64,000 nucleotides of DNA from Rhodobacteraceae bacterium NBU2976 (GTDB lineage: Bacteria; Pseudomonadota; Alphaproteobacteria; Rhodobacterales; Rhodobacteraceae), in contig JALPRQ010000001.1 in NCBI GenBank assembly GCA_023630215.1, positions 2,232,001 to 2,296,000 of the forward strand, given 5' to 3'. The notes beneath the pieces are model-generated. The model did not search any database and had not been told where the DNA came from. It was given only the letters and a program-made list of their open reading frames with translations. The position numbers and the translations under genes were made by a program. Of this stretch, positions 43,189 through 56,523 are shown one piece after another; positions within the stretch are counted from its first letter, which is position 1; the number at the start of each line of letters is the position of its first letter.

Positions 43189-45306
43189 TCAGGCGTATTT
43201 TGCCTGAATTTCTTCAGAGATATTCGACGGCACAGCTTCGTAATGATCAAACTGCATCGTGAAGTTCGCGCGGCCCGAGGACATCGAACGCAACGTGTTG
43301 ATATAGCCAAACATGTTGGCCAGCGGAACAAAGGCATTGATCACAATCGCATTGCCGCGTGTGTCCTGCCCCTGCACCATCCCGCGACGGGATGTCAGAT
43401 CGCCGATGATGCCGCCGGTATATTCTTCTGGCGTGACAACTTCGACTTTCATGATCGGTTCCAGCAATTTCGCGCCGGCCTTTTTCAGACCTTCACGCAT
43501 CGCTGCACGAGCAGCGATTTCGAATGCAAGAACGCTGGAGTCAACATCGTGGTAAGCCCCGTCAATCAGCGCAACTTTGAAGTCGATAACCGGGAAGCCA
43601 GCCAATGGGCCGCTGTCCATGACGGATTCAATCCCTTTTTCCACACCAGGAATATATTCCTTCGGCACGGAACCACCAACGATGCGGCTTTCGAACGAAT
43701 AGCCTTCGGCCGGTTCGGTTGGCGTGATGACCATTTTCACGCGGGCAAACTGACCCGAACCACCCGACTGTTTCTTGTGGGTGTAGTCGATTTCAGCTTC
43801 GCGAGAGATCGTCTCACGATAAGCCACCTGCGGCGCACCAATATTGGCTTCCACCTTGAACTCGCGCTTCAGACGATCGACAAGAATGTCGAGGTGAAGC
43901 TCGCCCATGCCTTTCATGATGGTCTGACCGGATTCGATGTCAGTTTCCACACGGAAGGACGGATCCTCGGCAGCCAGACGGGCCAGACCGGCGGACATTT
44001 TTTCCTGGTCGGCTTTGGTCTTCGGCTCTACGGCGATCTCGATCACCGGATCGGGGAAGGTCATGGTTTCCAGAACCACCGGATCGGCGTTGTCGCACAG
44101 CGTGTCACCTGTGGTCGTGTCTTTCAGACCCGCCAGCGCGATGATGTCGCCTGCAAACGCTTCTTCGATTTCCTCGCGGTTGTTGGAGTGCATCATCATC
44201 ATACGACCGATGCGCTCTTTCTTACCTTTGGTCGAGTTGAGGATGCTGTCACCCTTCTTCAGAACGCCGGAATAAACCCGGGTAAAGGTCAGCGAACCAA
44301 CAAACGGGTCGTTCATGATTTTGAACGCAAGACCCGAGAACGCCATATTGTCGTCAGCACGACGGGCAATGTTACGTGTCTCGGTGTCGTCACCCGGTTT
44401 GAAGCCCATGTAATCAACCACGTCGAGCGGGCTCGGCAGGAAGTCGATTACAGCGTTGAGCAGCGGCTGAACACCTTTGTTCTTGAACGCGGAACCACAC
44501 AGGACCGGAACGAATTTCATCTTCAGCGTACCCTTGCGGATCAGCTTACGCAGCGTAGCGACATCTGGCTCGTTACCTTCCAGATAGGCTTCCATTGCGT
44601 CATCGTCCATTTCGACAGCAAGCTCGATGAGCTCGGCACGCATTTCTTCGGCCTTGTCTTTCAGCTCGGCGCGGATTTCCTGACGGGTCCAGGTTGCGCC
44701 CAGATCCTCACCTTTCCAGGTCCATTCTTCCATGGTGATCAGGTCAACCAGACCTTCCAGCTGATCTTCAGCACCAATCGGAATCTGTACCGGTGCCGGC
44801 TGCGCACCTGTCCGGTCTTTGATCATGCGCACACAATTGAAAAAGTCTGCACCGATCTTGTCCATTTTGTTCACGAACACGATACGCGGAACCTTATACC
44901 GGTCAGCCTGACGCCAAACGGTTTCGGTCTGCGGCTCAACCCCGGCGTTGGCGTCAAGAACTGCAACAGCGCCGTCCAGAACGGCCAGCGAACGTTCAAC
45001 TTCGATGGTGAAGTCAACGTGGCCTGGGGTGTCGATGATATTGAAACGGTGCTTCGGCGTTTCAGGTTCAGTACCCGTCGTGGTACGTTCCCAGAAGGTG
45101 GTCGTTGCAGCAGAGGTGATCGTGATGCCACGCTCCTGCTCCTGCTCCATCCAGTCCATGGTGGCAGCGCCATCATGAACTTCACCGATTTTGTGCGACT
45201 TGCCGGTGTAATACAGGATACGCTCGGTGCAGGTGGTTTTACCAGCATCGATATGCGCCATGATCCCGAAATTACGGTAGCGGTCGAGGGGATAATCGCG
45301 AGCCAT
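43189..45306 (-). CDS. fusA: elongation factor G
   Basis: A 705-residue EF-G, the translocation GTPase. G1 is [14 protein letters not shown], switch I includes [16 protein letters not shown]3 [15 protein letters not shown] and G4 NKMDK, with domains II-V to the end. Full length. It lies between rpsG and tuf in the str operon. Confidence 0.98.
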   Translation of the reverse strand: MARDYPLDRYRNFGIMAHIDAGKTTCTERILYYTGKSHKIGEVHDGAATMDWMEQEQERGITITSAATTTFWERTTTGTEPETPKHRFNIIDTPGHVDFTIEVERSLAVLDGAVAVLDANAGVEPQTETVWRQADRYKVPRIVFVNKMDKIGADFFNCVRMIKDRTGAQPAPVQIPIGAEDQLEGLVDLITMEEWTWKGEDLGATWTRQEIRAELKDKAEEMRAELIELAVEMDDDAMEAYLEGNEPDVATLRKLIRKGTLKMKFVPVLCGSAFKNKGVQPLLNAVIDFLPSPLDVVDYMGFKPGDDTETRNIARRADDNMAFSGLAFKIMNDPFVGSLTFTRVYSGVLKKGDSILNSTKGKKERIGRMMMMHSNNREEIEEAFAGDIIALAGLKDTTTGDTLCDNADPVVLETMTFPDPVIEIAVEPKTKADQEKMSAGLARLAAEDPSFRVETDIESGQTIMKGMGELHLDILVDRLKREFKVEANIGAPQVAYRETISREAEIDYTHKKQSGGSGQFARVKMVITPTEPAEGYSFESRIVGGSVPKEYIPGVEKGIESVMDSGPLAGFPVIDFKVALIDGAYHDVDSSVLAFEIAARAAMREGLKKAGAKLLEPIMKVEVVTPEEYTGGIIGDLTSRRGMVQGQDTRGNAIVINAFVPLANMFGYINTLRSMSSGRANFTMQFDHYEAVPSNISEEIQAKYA

Positions 45307-45330
45307 TGTTCTCGTCCAATCCTTAAAGGG

Positions 45331-45813
<483 letters not shown>

Positions 45814-46185
45814 TTACTTCGGACGCTTGGCGCCGTATTTCGAACGACGCTGGCGGCGATCTTTTACGCCTTGCGTATCCAGAACACCGCGGAGGATGTG
45901 ATAACGAACACCCGGAAGGTCTTTTACACGACCACCGCGGATCAGCACGACCGAGTGCTCCTGCAGGTTGTGAGTTTCACCCGGGATGTAGGAAATGACT
46001 TCGTAGCCATTGGTCAGGCGCACTTTGGCAACCTTACGCATAGCCGAGTTCGGTTTTTTCGGCGTCGTCGTGTAAACACGTGTGCAGACGCCACGCTTCT
46101 GCGGGCAACCTTCCATGTGCTGCGACTTGGAGCGCTTCACTTTCGGCTGCCGCGGTTTGCGGATAAGCTGTTGTATCGTTGGCAT
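45814..46185 (-). CDS. rpsL: 30S ribosomal protein S12
   Basis: A 123-residue S12 of the decoding centre. It has [34 protein letters not shown] and [16 protein letters not shown], whose lysines and proline are the positions altered in streptomycin-resistant strains; all appear wild type. First gene of the str operon, with a promoter about 195 bases upstream. Confidence 0.98.
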   Translation of the reverse strand: MPTIQQLIRKPRQPKVKRSKSQHMEGCPQKRGVCTRVYTTTPKKPNSAMRKVAKVRLTNGYEVISYIPGETHNLQEHSVVLIRGGRVKDLPGVRYHILRGVLDTQGVKDRRQRRSKYGAKRPK

Positions 46186-46379
46186 TCGGTTCTAACCCCG
46201 TTCAACCAGTTTCATTCCAAACGCGCCCACACCGCATGTGCGAAACGCCAAAAATGCCGCGCTCGGCCCGTAGCGAACCGGTGCGGCGAAATTCCAGAGG
46301 ATCGAGGTCTGTGACCTGGATCGTGACCGCCAGATTGTGGCTTGTATCGGGATTCGAATTTCCGGTCCCGAGCGCGCGT
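46186..46379 (-). other. rpsL leader, no gene seen
   Basis: About 195 bases separate the rpsL promoter from the gene. I see no ORF with coding character or a hairpin strong enough to name. It could hold a leader for autogenous control. Bases 46409-46535 upstream of the promoter likewise hold nothing recognisable. Confidence 0.4.
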
Positions 46380-46408
46380 TACCTAGTCGGAGTCGGGAAC
46401 CATGTCAA
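46380..46408 (-). promoter_or_regulatory. promoter of the str operon (rpsL)
   Basis: On the minus strand a consensus TTGACA (46403-46408) and TAGGTA (46380-46385) are 17 bases apart. It lies downstream of the rpoC terminator, so rpsL-rpsG-fusA-tuf is transcribed apart from rpoBC. Confidence 0.75.
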
Positions 46409-46535
46409 CTGCTGTATGAAAGGTTTCTTTAACAAAGCCCATTATTCCCCAGTTCGATGAATGCATTGCGAAAACAGAGGGATGCACGCAATTAAATTGC
46501 GTGGATCGCCACGGTCGTCTTGCGCATCCCTGCAA

Positions 46536-46563
46536 TAAAAAACCCCGCCAATCTGGCGGGGTT
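46536..46563 (-). terminator. rho-independent terminator after rpoC
   Basis: AACCCCGCC (46541-46549) pairs with GGCGGGGTT (46555-46563), and the minus-strand RNA continues into a T run (46536-46540). Strong canonical terminator 24 bases after the rpoC stop. Confidence 0.92.
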
Positions 46564-46586
46564 TTCCTGCTTTGATGTGTCGCGCC

Positions 46587-49500
46587 TTAGTCCAGATCAG
46601 GTTGCGGTGTGTTATCGCTACCGTCAAAAATGGGCGACGGGTCGAATTCGCTATCGTCGTCCAGACCCAGCGCCATCGCTTCGCTCTGGCGTTCCTCGAT
46701 AATCTTGGCGTCGCGACGGGTCGCAATGCGTTTAATATCGTGGGTGGCTGCCCCCGTCCCTGCCGGGATCAGGCGACCAACGATCACGTTTTCCTTCAGA
46801 CCGATCAGCGTGTCTCTCTTACCTTGCGTTGCCGCTTCGGTCAGAACACGAGTCGTTTCCTGGAAGGACGCCGCCGAGATGAAGCTGCGGGTCTGCAACG
46901 ACGCCTTGGTGATGCCCAACAGGATCGGACCGCCGGTTGCGGGTTCACGCCCTTCGGCGATAGCCTCTTCGTTGGCTTCGACAAATTCGGCACGATCTAC
47001 ATGTTCGCCTTTCAGCAACGTGGTCCCGCCCGAAGACGCAACTTCCCATTTCTGCAGCATCTGGCGGACGATCACTTCGATATGCTTATCGTTGATCTTC
47101 ACACCCTGCAGTCGGTACACCGCCTGAACCTCGTCGATCATATAATCGGCGAGCGCTTCAACACCCATAACATTCAGAATGTCATGTGGCGCTGGATTGC
47201 CGTCCATCAGGTATTCACCTTTCTGGATGAAGTCACCTTCCTGCACCGGAATATGTTTCCCTTTCGGGATCATGTATTCCACCGGCTCCAGATTGTCGTC
47301 TGTCGGTTCAATCGTTACGCGACGTTTGTTCTTGTAGTCCTTGCCAAAGCGCACGTAACCATCGATTTCGGCGATGATCGCGTGATCTTTCGGGCGACGG
47401 GCTTCGAACAGTTCGGCCACACGCGGCAGACCACCGGTGATGTCCTTCGTTTTCGCCCCTTCGCGCGGAATACGTGCCAGAACGTCGCCGGCTTTGATCT
47501 CCTGCCCATCTTCGACGGACAGAATGGCGTCGACAGACATCGGGTGAACCTCGGGGTTGCCATTTTCCAGACGCACCGGATCGCCCGTTTTCGGGTCCAT
47601 CACGATGATTTCCGGCTTCAGGTCGTTGCCCTTCGGCGCGGTCCGCCAGTCCATCACGATCCGCTGAGACATGCCGGTTGCGTCATCCGTTTCCTCGCGG
47701 ACAGAGATACCCGCCGTCAGGTCAACGAATTTCGCGACACCGTCTTTTTCAGCGATAATCGGCTGCGAATACGGATCCCATTCAAACAGCTTGTCGCCGC
47801 GCTTGACCTTGGCCTTGTCCTTGACCAGCACGATCGAGCCGTAGCCGATTTTGTGGGTTGCGCGTTCAACGCCATTATCGTCAATGATCGCCATTTCCAT
47901 ATTACGCCCCATCACCACCTGCTGCTTGTCAACGTTGGTGATAATATTGGCATTCCGGAATTCGACCTTGCCGTCCGAGTTGCTTTCCATGAAGGACTGC
48001 GAGCCACCTTGCGCGATACCGCCAATGTGGAATGTGCGCATCGTCAGCTGTGTACCAGGTTCACCGATGGACTGTGCGGCGATAATGCCGACGGCTTCGC
48101 CGACATTGACGCGCGTGCCACGGGCCAGATCGCGGCCATAGCATGTTGCGCAAACGCCGTCTTCGGCTTCACAGGTCAACGGGCTGCGGATCTGGATGGA
48201 CTGAACGCCCGCCTCCTCGATCAGCTCGGCTTCGCGTTCCTCGATCAGCTGATCGCGGCGGACCAACACGTCATTGGTGGCCGGGTTCAGGATGTCTTCG
48301 GCAGCGGTGCGGCCCAGGATACGTTCAGACAGCGACGCCACGATCTCACCATCGCTGATAGCGGCAGTGGCCGTGATCGACTTGTCGGTCCCACAATCGT
48401 CGGATTTAACGATGCAATCCTGTGCAACATCCACCAAACGACGGGTCAGGTAACCGGAGTTAGCGGTCTTCAACGCCGTATCCGCGAGACCCTTACGCGC
48501 CCCGTGGGTAGAGTTGAAGTATTCCAGAACGGTCAGACCTTCCTTGAAGTTGGAGATGATCGGCGTTTCGATAATCTCGCCCGACGGTTTGGCCATCAGA
48601 CCGCGCATACCGCCCAACTGCTTCATCTGCGCCGGCGAACCACGTGCACCGGAATGCGCCATCATATAGACGGAGTTCGGCTCCTGTTCCGCACCGGCAT
48701 CATCCACACGCATCTTGGAAATATCTTCCATCATCGCATCCGCAACAACGTCGGAACATTTCGACCAGGCATCAACAACTTTGTTATACTTCTCGCCCTG
48801 AGTGATCAGGCCGTCCATATATTGCTGTTCGAATTCCTTGACCTGATCACGCGTGTCATTGACCAGCGTCCACTTGCTGTCCGGGATTACCATATCGTCC
48901 TTGCCGAACGAGATCCCCGCCTTGAACGCTTCGCGGAAGCCCAGCGTCATGATCTGGTCGCAGAAGATGACCGACTCTTTCTGACCGCAATAGCGGTAAA
49001 CGGTGTCGATGACCTCGCCGACCTCTTTCTTACGCAGCAGACGGTTCACAATGGCGAACGGGGCCTTGTGGTTCAGCGGCAACAGCGAGCCAAGGCGCAA
49101 ACGGCCCGGGGTCGTTTCGACACGTTCCATATAGGTGTTGCCCTCGGAGTCGACCTGTTCGATCCGCGCGGTAATCTTGGTATGGAGGTTAACCACCCCA
49201 GCTTGAAGCGCATGTTCTACTTCGTCGATATTGGCAAATGCCATCCCCTCACCCGGCTGGCCTTTGCGTTCCAGCGAGATGTAATAGAGGCCCAAAATCA
49301 TATCCTGCGACGGAACGATAATCGGGTTGCCGTTCGACGGCGACAGAACGTTGTTCGTCGACATCATCAGGACGCGCGTTTCCAACTGAGCTTCAAGCGA
49401 CAGCGGCACGTGAACAGCCATCTGGTCACCGTCAAAGTCGGCGTTAAACGCGGAACAAACCAGCGGGTGCAGCTGGATCGCTTTCCCTTCGATCAGAACC

Positions 49501-50822
49501 GGTTCGAACGCCTGAATCCCCAGACGGTGAAGCGTCGGCGCACGGTTCAGCATGACCGGATGTTCGCGGATCACTTCGTCAAGGATATCCCAGACTTCGG
49601 GACGCTCTTTCTCGACCAGCTTCTTGGCTTGCTTGACGGTCGAGGACAGACCCTTGGCTTCAAGGCGCGAATAGATGAACGGCTTGAACAGCTCCAACGC
49701 CATCTTCTTCGGCAGGCCGCACTGGTGCAGCTTCAACTCAGGCCCGGTCACAATGACCGAACGGCCCGAGAAGTCGACGCGTTTCCCCAGAAGGTTCTGA
49801 CGGAAGCGGCCCTGTTTACCTTTGAGCATGTCGGACAGCGATTTCAGCGGGCGACGATTTGCGCCCGTGATCACGCGACCACGACGGCCATTGTCAAACA
49901 GCGCATCCACAGATTCCTGCAACATACGCTTTTCGTTCCGGATAATGATATCCGGCGCACGCAGTTCGATCAGGCGTTTCAGACGGTTGTTCCGGTTGAT
50001 CACACGACGATAAAGGTCGTTAAGGTCAGACGTCGCGAAACGGCCACCATCCAACGGCACCAGCGGGCGGAGTTCCGGCGGGATCACGGGGATCACTGTC
50101 AGGATCATCCACTCCGGGCGGTTACCGGATTTGCGGAAGCTATCGACCAGCTTCAGGCGTTTGATGATTTTCTTCGGTTTCAGCTCGCCGGTGGCTTCGG
50201 CCAGATCAGCGCGCAGCTGCTCGGCTTCGGCTTCCAGATCAATCGCGGCCAGCATTTCGCGGATCGCTTCGGCGCCGATCCCGGCGGTGAAGGCGTCCTC
50301 GCCATACTGATCCTGCGCGTCGAGATATTCTTCCTCGGTCATCAGCTGACCCTGTTTCAGGTCGGTCAGACCGGTGTCGATCACGACATACTGTTCGAAA
50401 TACAGAATGCGTTCCAGATCGCGCAGCGTCATATCCAGCATCAGACCGATGCGGGATGGCAGCGATTTCAGGAACCAAATGTGGGCAACAGGCGCGGCAA
50501 GGTCGATGTGACCCATACGCTCGCGGCGCACTTTCTGAAGGGTAACCTCAACACCACATTTCTCGCAGGTGACCCCGCGATACTTCATACGCTTATATTT
50601 GCCGCACAGGCATTCGTAATCTTTGATCGGGCCAAAGATACGCGCGCAGAACAGACCGTCGCGCTCGGGCTTGAAGGTTCGATAGTTGATCGTTTCCGGT
50701 TTTTTGATCTCACCGTAAGACCAGGACAGGATACGCTCTGGCGAGGCCAGAGATATTTTGATCTCGTCAAAGGTTTTGATCGGCTGGACCGGATTAAACG
50801 GGTTCATGATTTCTTGGTTCAT
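46587..50822 (-). CDS. rpoC: RNA polymerase subunit beta'
   Basis: A 1411-residue beta' subunit. It has the N-terminal zinc finger [20 protein letters not shown], the catalytic Mg-binding [12 protein letters not shown], the [23 protein letters not shown]-type trigger/bridge region (here [19 protein letters not shown]) and the second zinc motif with [16 protein letters not shown]. Full length. It is 45 bases after rpoB. The opposite strand shows a very long open frame over the whole gene, which is a codon-bias artefact. Confidence 0.99.
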   Translation of the reverse strand: MNQEIMNPFNPVQPIKTFDEIKISLASPERILSWSYGEIKKPETINYRTFKPERDGLFCARIFGPIKDYECLCGKYKRMKYRGVTCEKCGVEVTLQKVRRERMGHIDLAAPVAHIWFLKSLPSRIGLMLDMTLRDLERILYFEQYVVIDTGLTDLKQGQLMTEEEYLDAQDQYGEDAFTAGIGAEAIREMLAAIDLEAEAEQLRADLAEATGELKPKKIIKRLKLVDSFRKSGNRPEWMILTVIPVIPPELRPLVPLDGGRFATSDLNDLYRRVINRNNRLKRLIELRAPDIIIRNEKRMLQESVDALFDNGRRGRVITGANRRPLKSLSDMLKGKQGRFRQNLLGKRVDFSGRSVIVTGPELKLHQCGLPKKMALELFKPFIYSRLEAKGLSSTVKQAKKLVEKERPEVWDILDEVIREHPVMLNRAPTLHRLGIQAFEPVLIEGKAIQLHPLVCSAFNADFDGDQMAVHVPLSLEAQLETRVLMMSTNNVLSPSNGNPIIVPSQDMILGLYYISLERKGQPGEGMAFANIDEVEHALQAGVVNLHTKITARIEQVDSEGNTYMERVETTPGRLRLGSLLPLNHKAPFAIVNRLLRKKEVGEVIDTVYRYCGQKESVIFCDQIMTLGFREAFKAGISFGKDDMVIPDSKWTLVNDTRDQVKEFEQQYMDGLITQGEKYNKVVDAWSKCSDVVADAMMEDISKMRVDDAGAEQEPNSVYMMAHSGARGSPAQMKQLGGMRGLMAKPSGEIIETPIISNFKEGLTVLEYFNSTHGARKGLADTALKTANSGYLTRRLVDVAQDCIVKSDDCGTDKSITATAAISDGEIVASLSERILGRTAAEDILNPATNDVLVRRDQLIEEREAELIEEAGVQSIQIRSPLTCEAEDGVCATCYGRDLARGTRVNVGEAVGIIAAQSIGEPGTQLTMRTFHIGGIAQGGSQSFMESNSDGKVEFRNANIITNVDKQQVVMGRNMEMAIIDDNGVERATHKIGYGSIVLVKDKAKVKRGDKLFEWDPYSQPIIAEKDGVAKFVDLTAGISVREETDDATGMSQRIVMDWRTAPKGNDLKPEIIVMDPKTGDPVRLENGNPEVHPMSVDAILSVEDGQEIKAGDVLARIPREGAKTKDITGGLPRVAELFEARRPKDHAIIAEIDGYVRFGKDYKNKRRVTIEPTDDNLEPVEYMIPKGKHIPVQEGDFIQKGEYLMDGNPAPHDILNVMGVEALADYMIDEVQAVYRLQGVKINDKHIEVIVRQMLQKWEVASSGGTTLLKGEHVDRAEFVEANEEAIAEGREPATGGPILLGITKASLQTRSFISAASFQETTRVLTEAATQGKRDTLIGLKENVIVGRLIPAGTGAATHDIKRIATRRDAKIIEERQSEAMALGLDDDSEFDPSPIFDGSDNTPQPDLD

Positions 50823-50867
50823 AATGTGATCCTAATCTCGTTTAAGGGGTAAGGGCGCGGGACGCCC

Positions 50868-53800
50868 TTACTCTTCCTCCGCGTCCTGAAGTTCCATGTT
50901 GAGGCCGAGGCCCCGAACTTCTTTGACCAGAACGTTGAACGACTCCGGCACGCCGGCTTCGAAATTGTCTTCGCCTTTGACGATGCTTTCATAGACCTTG
51001 GTGCGGCCAGCCACGTCGTCCGACTTGACGGTGAGCATTTCCTGCAGCGTGTAAGCGGCGCCATAGGCTTCCAGCGCCCAGACCTCCATCTCACCGAAGC
51101 GCTGACCACCAAACTGCGCTTTACCGCCCAGCGGCTGCTGGGTGACAAGGCTGTAAGGCCCGGTCGAACGCGCGTGGATTTTGTCATCCACAAGGTGATG
51201 CAGTTTCAGGATATACTTCACGCCGACCGTGACAGGGCGCGAGAACTGTTCACCAGTACGGCCGTCATAGACAATCGATTGACCCGACTGATCCAGACCG
51301 GCACGCATCAGCGCATCGTTCACATCCGCTTCCTTGGCACCATCAAATACGGGGGTTGCAATCGGCACACCGTTGGTGACATTGCCTGCCGCTTCCAGCA
51401 CCTGATCCTTGGTCATCTTGCCGATCACGTCGGAATAGACCTCGTCACCATAGGCGATTTTCATCGCGTCCTGCACCGGAGTCATGTCGCCGGAACGCTG
51501 ATATTCCTTCAGCGCTTCGTCAATAGAACGACCCAGCGAACGTGCGGCCCAACCCATATGGGTTTCCAGAATCTGACCAACGTTCATACGCGACGGCACA
51601 CCCAGCGGGTTCAGCACAACATCGACCGGTGTCCCATCAGCAAGGAAGGGCATATCCTCCTCGGGCACCACTTTTGAGATCACACCTTTGTTCCCGTGAC
51701 GTCCCGCCATCTTGTCGCCTGGCTGCAACTTGCGCTTCACGGCGATAAAGACTTTGACCATCTTCATCACGCCCGGCATCAGGTCGTCGCCACGACGGAC
51801 TTTTTCAACCTTGTCCTCGAAACGGGCATCCAGCGCCTTTTTCTGCGCATCATATTGTGCGTTCAGGGCCTCAACTTCGGCCGCGTCCTTGTCGTCAGAC
51901 AGGGCAAGCTGCCACCATTGGCCCTTGGACAGGGTGTCCAGCAGTTCCTCGGTGATCGTGGATCCGGCTTTCACGCCTTTCGGACCTTTGACAGCTTTCT
52001 TGCCAAGGATCAGTGTTTTCAGACGGGCATAGATGTTACGATCAAAGATCGCCATCTCGTCGTCGCGGTCACGGCTCAGGCGCTCGATTTCCTCGCGCTC
52101 GATCTGCAACGCACGTTCGTCCTTGTCCACGCCATGACGGTTGAACACGCGAACTTCCACAACGGTTCCAAAATCCCCCGGCTTCAGGCGCAGCGACGTG
52201 TCGCGTACGTCAGAGGCTTTTTCACCAAAGATCGCGCGAAGCAGTTTTTCCTCGGGCGTCATCGGGCTTTCGCCTTTTGGTGTGATTTTGCCGACCAGAA
52301 TGTCGCCCGGGCCAACCTCGGCACCGATATAGACGATACCGGCTTCGTCAAGGTTGCGCAGCGCTTCCTCGCCGACGTTCGGGATGTCACGTGTGATTTC
52401 TTCTGGCCCCAGCTTCGTATCGCGGGCGGCAACTTCGAATTCCTCGATATGGATCGAGGTAAAGACGTCATCCTTAACGATACGCTCGGAAATCAGGATC
52501 GAGTCCTCGTAGTTGTAGCCATTCCACGGCATGAACGCGACCAGCACGTTTTTCCCCAGTGCCAATTCGCCCAGATCGGTCGACGGACCATCGGCAATAA
52601 CTTCGCCTTTGGTCACTTTGTCACCCACCTTCACCAGCGGGCGCTGGTTGATACAGGTATTCTGGTTAGAGCGCTGGAATTTGCGCAGACGATAGATGTC
52701 CACACCCGGGTCACCCGGCTGCAAATCTTCGGTTGCGCGGACAACGACACGCATCGCGTCCACCTGATCGATGATCCCGCCACGACGCGCGGTGATCGCC
52801 GCACCGGAATCACGGGCCACGATGGATTCCATCCCGGTCCCGACAAACGGGGCCTCGGCCTTGACCAGCGGCACCGCCTGACGCTGCATGTTCGAACCCA
52901 TCAGGGCGCGGTTTGCGTCGTCATTTTCTAGGAACGGGATCAGCGAGGCCGCAACAGATACCAGCTGCTTGGGTGACACGTCGATCAGGTCCACATTCTC
53001 GACCGGCTGCAACATATAGTCACCTGCCTTGCGGGTAGAGACGAGGTCGTTCTTGAATCGACCCTTCTCATCCAGATCAGCGTTAGCCTGCGCGATTGTG
53101 TGGCGCATTTCTTCGGTTGCGGACATGTATTCCACTTCGTCCGTCACCTGACCGTCTTTCACCTTGCGATACGGGGTTTCGATGAAGCCATACTTGTTCA
53201 CGCGTGCAAATGATGCCAGCGAGTTGATCAGGCCGATGTTTGGCCCCTCCGGCGTTTCAATCGGGCACATACGACCGTAATGGGTCGGGTGCACGTCGCG
53301 CACTTCGAAGCCCGCACGTTCGCGCGTCAGACCACCCGGCCCCAGTGCCGACAGGCGGCGCTTGTTGGTCACTTCGGACAGCGGGTTCGTCTGGTCCATG
53401 AACTGCGACAGCTGGCTGGAACCAAAGAATTCACGAACCGCGGCAGCTGCCGGTTTCGCGTTGATCAGGTCCTGCGGCATGATCGTATCAATATCGACCG
53501 ATGACATCCGCTCCTTGATCGCGCGTTCCATACGCAGCAACCCAACGCGATACTGGTTCTCCATCAGCTCGCCAACGGAACGCACACGACGGTTGCCAAG
53601 GTGGTCGATGTCATCGACCGCACCTTTGCCATCACGCAACTCGACCAACGCTTTGACAACGGCAACGATGTCTTCCTTGCGCAAGGTGCGCAGCGTGTCC
53701 GGTGCGTCCAGATCCAGACGCATGTTCATTTTCACACGACCAACCGCCGACAGATCGAACCGTTCAGCGTTAAAGAACATCGCGTCAAACATGGTGGCGG

Positions 53801-55007
53801 ATGCTTCAACGGTCGGCGGTTCACCCGGACGCATCACGCGATAGATATCCATCAGCGCAGTATCACGGTTCCAGTTCTTGTCCGCTTCCATCGTGTTGCG
53901 GATATAAGCGCCAACGTTGACATTATCGATGTCCAGCGTCGGGATCGTGGTGATCCCTTTGTCCAACAAGGTTTTCAGCGTGCCACCGGACACATCGCCG
54001 GTTTTCGCATCAATTTCCCATGTCAGCTCATCACCGGCTTCGACCCAGATTTCACCCGTCTTCTCGTCAATGATATCCTTGGAGACAAAGCGACCGATCA
54101 GGCGTTCAAACGGGACCAGAATCTCGGTGACCTTGCCTTCGTCGATCAGCGTTTTCACCGTGCGCGGCGTGACTTTCTTGCCAGCCTCTGCAATCACTTC
54201 ACCGGTTTTCGCGTCAACAATGTCATAGACCGGTTTCGTGCCCCGGATGCGCTCAGGGAAGAACTTGGTGACCCAGCCCTTTTTCTTCTTGTCCTGTTTG
54301 AACTCGACCGTGTCATAATAGGCATCCATGATCGCTTCCTGATCCATGCCCAGCGCATAGAGAAGCGTCGTCACCGGCAGTTTGCGGCGACGGTCGATAC
54401 GCGCAAAAACGATGTCTTTCGCGTCAAATTCAAAATCCAGCCACGATCCACGATAGGGAATGATCCGGCTGGTAAACAGCAATTTGCCCGAGGAATGGGT
54501 CTTGCCCTTGTCATGGTCAAAGAACACGCCCGGTGAGCGGTGCATCTGGCTGACGATCACACGCTCGGTGCCGTTCACAATGAACGTGCCCGTGTCTGTC
54601 ATCAGGGGGATATCCCCCATGAACACATCCTGTTCCTTGATATCTTTGACCGAGCGTGCGCCCGTGTCCTCGTCGACATCGAACACGATAAGACGAAGGG
54701 TAACCTTCAGCGGTGCGCCAAACGTCATGTCGCGCTGCATACATTCTTCGACATCGTATTTCGGGGCTTCGAATTCATATTTCACGAATTCAAGAACGGC
54801 GGTTTCATTGAAATCCTTGATCGGGAAAACCGACTGGAATACCGCGTTAAGGCCTTCGTCGTTCTGCGGCTCCGGCTGGTCGCCGGAATTCAGGAACCGC
54901 TCGTAAGAACTTTTCTGAACTTCAATCAGGTTCGGCATTTCCGCCACTTCGCGGATTTTGCCATAAAATTTGCGGATACGTTTCTGACCGGAATGTGTCT
55001 GAGCCAT
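50868..55007 (-). CDS. rpoB: RNA polymerase subunit beta, with Asn at rifampicin-site position 526
   Basis: A 1379-residue beta subunit starting [20 protein letters not shown] at 55007; the frame is open to 55133 but that part is unconserved. All conserved regions are present, including [20 protein letters not shown] and [13 protein letters not shown]. In the rifampicin-binding cluster the sequence reads [20 protein letters not shown], so the residue equal to E. coli His526 is Asn (codon at 53364-53366); Asp516 and Ser531 are unchanged. Transcribed with rplJL and rpoC. Confidence 0.99.
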   Translation of the reverse strand: MAQTHSGQKRIRKFYGKIREVAEMPNLIEVQKSSYERFLNSGDQPEPQNDEGLNAVFQSVFPIKDFNETAVLEFVKYEFEAPKYDVEECMQRDMTFGAPLKVTLRLIVFDVDEDTGARSVKDIKEQDVFMGDIPLMTDTGTFIVNGTERVIVSQMHRSPGVFFDHDKGKTHSSGKLLFTSRIIPYRGSWLDFEFDAKDIVFARIDRRRKLPVTTLLYALGMDQEAIMDAYYDTVEFKQDKKKKGWVTKFFPERIRGTKPVYDIVDAKTGEVIAEAGKKVTPRTVKTLIDEGKVTEILVPFERLIGRFVSKDIIDEKTGEIWVEAGDELTWEIDAKTGDVSGGTLKTLLDKGITTIPTLDIDNVNVGAYIRNTMEADKNWNRDTALMDIYRVMRPGEPPTVEASATMFDAMFFNAERFDLSAVGRVKMNMRLDLDAPDTLRTLRKEDIVAVVKALVELRDGKGAVDDIDHLGNRRVRSVGELMENQYRVGLLRMERAIKERMSSVDIDTIMPQDLINAKPAAAAVREFFGSSQLSQFMDQTNPLSEVTNKRRLSALGPGGLTRERAGFEVRDVHPTHYGRMCPIETPEGPNIGLINSLASFARVNKYGFIETPYRKVKDGQVTDEVEYMSATEEMRHTIAQANADLDEKGRFKNDLVSTRKAGDYMLQPVENVDLIDVSPKQLVSVAASLIPFLENDDANRALMGSNMQRQAVPLVKAEAPFVGTGMESIVARDSGAAITARRGGIIDQVDAMRVVVRATEDLQPGDPGVDIYRLRKFQRSNQNTCINQRPLVKVGDKVTKGEVIADGPSTDLGELALGKNVLVAFMPWNGYNYEDSILISERIVKDDVFTSIHIEEFEVAARDTKLGPEEITRDIPNVGEEALRNLDEAGIVYIGAEVGPGDILVGKITPKGESPMTPEEKLLRAIFGEKASDVRDTSLRLKPGDFGTVVEVRVFNRHGVDKDERALQIEREEIERLSRDRDDEMAIFDRNIYARLKTLILGKKAVKGPKGVKAGSTITEELLDTLSKGQWWQLALSDDKDAAEVEALNAQYDAQKKALDARFEDKVEKVRRGDDLMPGVMKMVKVFIAVKRKLQPGDKMAGRHGNKGVISKVVPEEDMPFLADGTPVDVVLNPLGVPSRMNVGQILETHMGWAARSLGRSIDEALKEYQRSGDMTPVQDAMKIAYGDEVYSDVIGKMTKDQVLEAAGNVTNGVPIATPVFDGAKEADVNDALMRAGLDQSGQSIVYDGRTGEQFSRPVTVGVKYILKLHHLVDDKIHARSTGPYSLVTQQPLGGKAQFGGQRFGEMEVWALEAYGAAYTLQEMLTVKSDDVAGRTKVYESIVKGEDNFEAGVPESFNVLVKEVRGLGLNMELQDAEEE

Positions 55008-55179
55008 GCTCTCTTTCACCTTGTTTTCAACGCGTTGACAGGCGGCTGGGAAACGCCTGTGCAATGCCTTGCGGTTCAAAATCCACCCATGCTTGCAGAA
55101 ATCCCACTTCCTGCTTTCCGGTGGTGTTTGCACCTTTCAGGAGGTCCCTATGTAAGGGGCATCCAGAGAGACACAAGAA

Positions 55180-55206
55180 GCTGGACCCGCATTTAGCGGA
55201 TCCAGC
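55180..55206 (-). terminator. attenuator-like hairpin between rplL and rpoB
   Basis: GCTGGACCCGC (55180-55190) pairs with GCGGATCCAGC (55196-55206), allowing one G-T pair, and has a weak T tract. Position matches the E. coli rplL-rpoB attenuator that makes L7/L12 in excess over polymerase. Confidence 0.75.
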
Positions 55207-55240
55207 CCAGTGTTAAGGTTGCGGGCGAACCCGCACTGAA

Positions 55241-55624
55241 TTACTTCAGCTCGATCGTTGCGCCAGCTTCTTCAAGCTGCTTTTTCAGCGCTTCGGCTTC
55301 GGCTTTGTTCACGCCTTCTTTGACAGCTTTGCCGCCAGCTTCGACGAGGTCTTTGGCTTCTTTCAGACCCAGGCCAGTGATGGCACGGACTTCTTTGATA
55401 ACGCCAATTTTCTTGTCGCCAGCTGTTACAAGGATAACGTCGAATTCGTCTTTTTCCTCGGCAGCCGCACCAGCGTCGCCACCAGCAGCCGGACCGGCAA
55501 CCATAACAGCGCCACCAGCAGCCGGCTCGATGCCGTACTCGTCTTTCAGGATGTTTTTCAGTTCAGCAGCTTCGAGAAGGGTCAGACCAACAATCTCTTC
55601 AGCAAGTTTTTTCAGATCAGCCAT
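55241..55624 (-). CDS. rplL: 50S ribosomal protein L7/L12
   Basis: A 127-residue stalk protein that recruits GTPase factors. It has the N-terminal dimerisation helices, an Ala/Gly-rich hinge ([14 protein letters not shown]), and the C-terminal domain with [20 protein letters not shown] and [12 protein letters not shown]. Usual length. It follows rplJ by 78 bases. Confidence 0.98.
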   Translation of the reverse strand: MADLKKLAEEIVGLTLLEAAELKNILKDEYGIEPAAGGAVMVAGPAAGGDAGAAAEEKDEFDVILVTAGDKKIGVIKEVRAITGLGLKEAKDLVEAGGKAVKEGVNKAEAEALKKQLEEAGATIELK

Positions 55625-55702
55625 TTTTCACTTTTCCGTTTCAGTTTCGATGTGTTCCGGTGAGCGTTTCGCCCCTATCCGGCATCACAATTACAAATTG
55701 AC

Positions 55703-56218
55703 TTATGCAGCCGCCTTCTCTTCCAATGTCGCGAGAATACCCGCGATATTGGCAGCAGGCGCCCCAATCGCACCAGCGATGTTGGAAGCAGGCGCACCAA
55801 GCGCCGCAACGATGGAGGCAATAAGCTCCTCGCGCGACGGCATGGATGCGACGTTTTTCACACCAGCCGGGTTAAGCACTTCGTCACCCATAGCCCCGCC
55901 AAGGATCACGAGCTTCTCGTTGTCCTTGGAATAATCCTGCACAGCTTTCGCGGCAGCAACCGGGTCTTCGGAATATGCGAAGACTGTCATACCTGTGAGC
56001 AAGTCACCCATCGCTGCGGATGCCTTACCCTCAAGGGCGATTTTGGCGAGCCTGTTTTTGGCGACGCGAACACCACCACCGGCCTTAGCGACACGCTGGC
56101 GGAGGTCCGTCATCTCTGCAACTGTGAGGCCTTCGTAGTGGGCTACCACGACGACACCAGAGTCCGTGAAGATTTGGTCAAGTTCAGCGACCACTGCTTC
56201 TTTTTGGGCTCTATCCAC
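55703..56218 (-). CDS. rplJ: 50S ribosomal protein L10 (GTG start)
   Basis: A 171-residue L10, the stalk base that anchors L7/L12 dimers. It starts from GTG at 56218 with GGAG nearby and reads (M)[16 protein letters not shown], with [19 protein letters not shown] and [11 protein letters not shown]. The long C-terminal Ala-rich helix can hold several L12 dimers. In E. coli L10 represses its own leader; a structured leader precedes it here. Confidence 0.97.
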   Translation of the reverse strand: MDRAQKEAVVAELDQIFTDSGVVVVAHYEGLTVAEMTDLRQRVAKAGGGVRVAKNRLAKIALEGKASAAMGDLLTGMTVFAYSEDPVAAAKAVQDYSKDNEKLVILGGAMGDEVLNPAGVKNVASMPSREELIASIVAALGAPASNIAGAIGAPAANIAGILATLEEKAAA

Positions 56219-56224
56219 AATATT

Positions 56225-56458
56225 GCTCCAGTTTATGGAAGGGTTTCCCCTTCCGGCTCAGATTTGCCGGGGCAAAGGACCCCGACGTTCGGATCCTGTC
56301 CGGGTTCCCGCCAAATACGCCCGAGAGCCGAAGCTCACGTTCAATCTGATCGTTTCCCTATCTCAGGCAGGAATTATGGTCTGACGACCACCCACCGTCT
56401 CGGACAGCAGAGGCATTGCCCGAATCGCAAAAATGCGATGCGCACAACACGAAGAGGG
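56225..56458 (-). ncRNA. structured rplJ leader (L10-leader-like)
   Basis: Between the rplJ promoter and start there are about 235 bases with several stems: GGAAGGG/CCCTTCC (56237-56254), CCGGC/GCCGG (56253-56270) and GGGG/CCCC around CAAAGGA (56269-56283). Location and closely spaced hairpins fit the L10 autoregulatory leader. I did not match the kink-turn position by position. Confidence 0.6.
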
Positions 56459-56487
56459 CGTTTACTGCGTTCAACCACAAATGCCAA
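56459..56487 (-). promoter_or_regulatory. promoter of rplJ-rplL-rpoB-rpoC
   Basis: On the minus strand TTGGCA (56482-56487) and TAAACG (56459-56464) are 17 bases apart, about 240 bases before rplJ. It lies just after the glycosyltransferase gene's start of the gap, so rplJL-rpoBC do not depend on rplKA transcription. Confidence 0.6.
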
Positions 56488-56523
56488 GGGGTAAATGAAA
56501 GATTATCCGCCGCGTGGTCACAT

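Noticed and set aside
46572-50852. A 1426-codon open frame on the plus strand, opposite rpoC.
   Set aside because: It lies exactly antisense to rpoC in codon-aligned phase. Strong codon bias removes TTA, CTA and TCA, so no antisense stops appear. The peptide resembles no family and has no ribosome-binding site.
51696-52931. Plus-strand frames of about 310-410 codons opposite rpoB (also near 53601-54536).
   Set aside because: Antisense shadows of rpoB with no homology or start signals.
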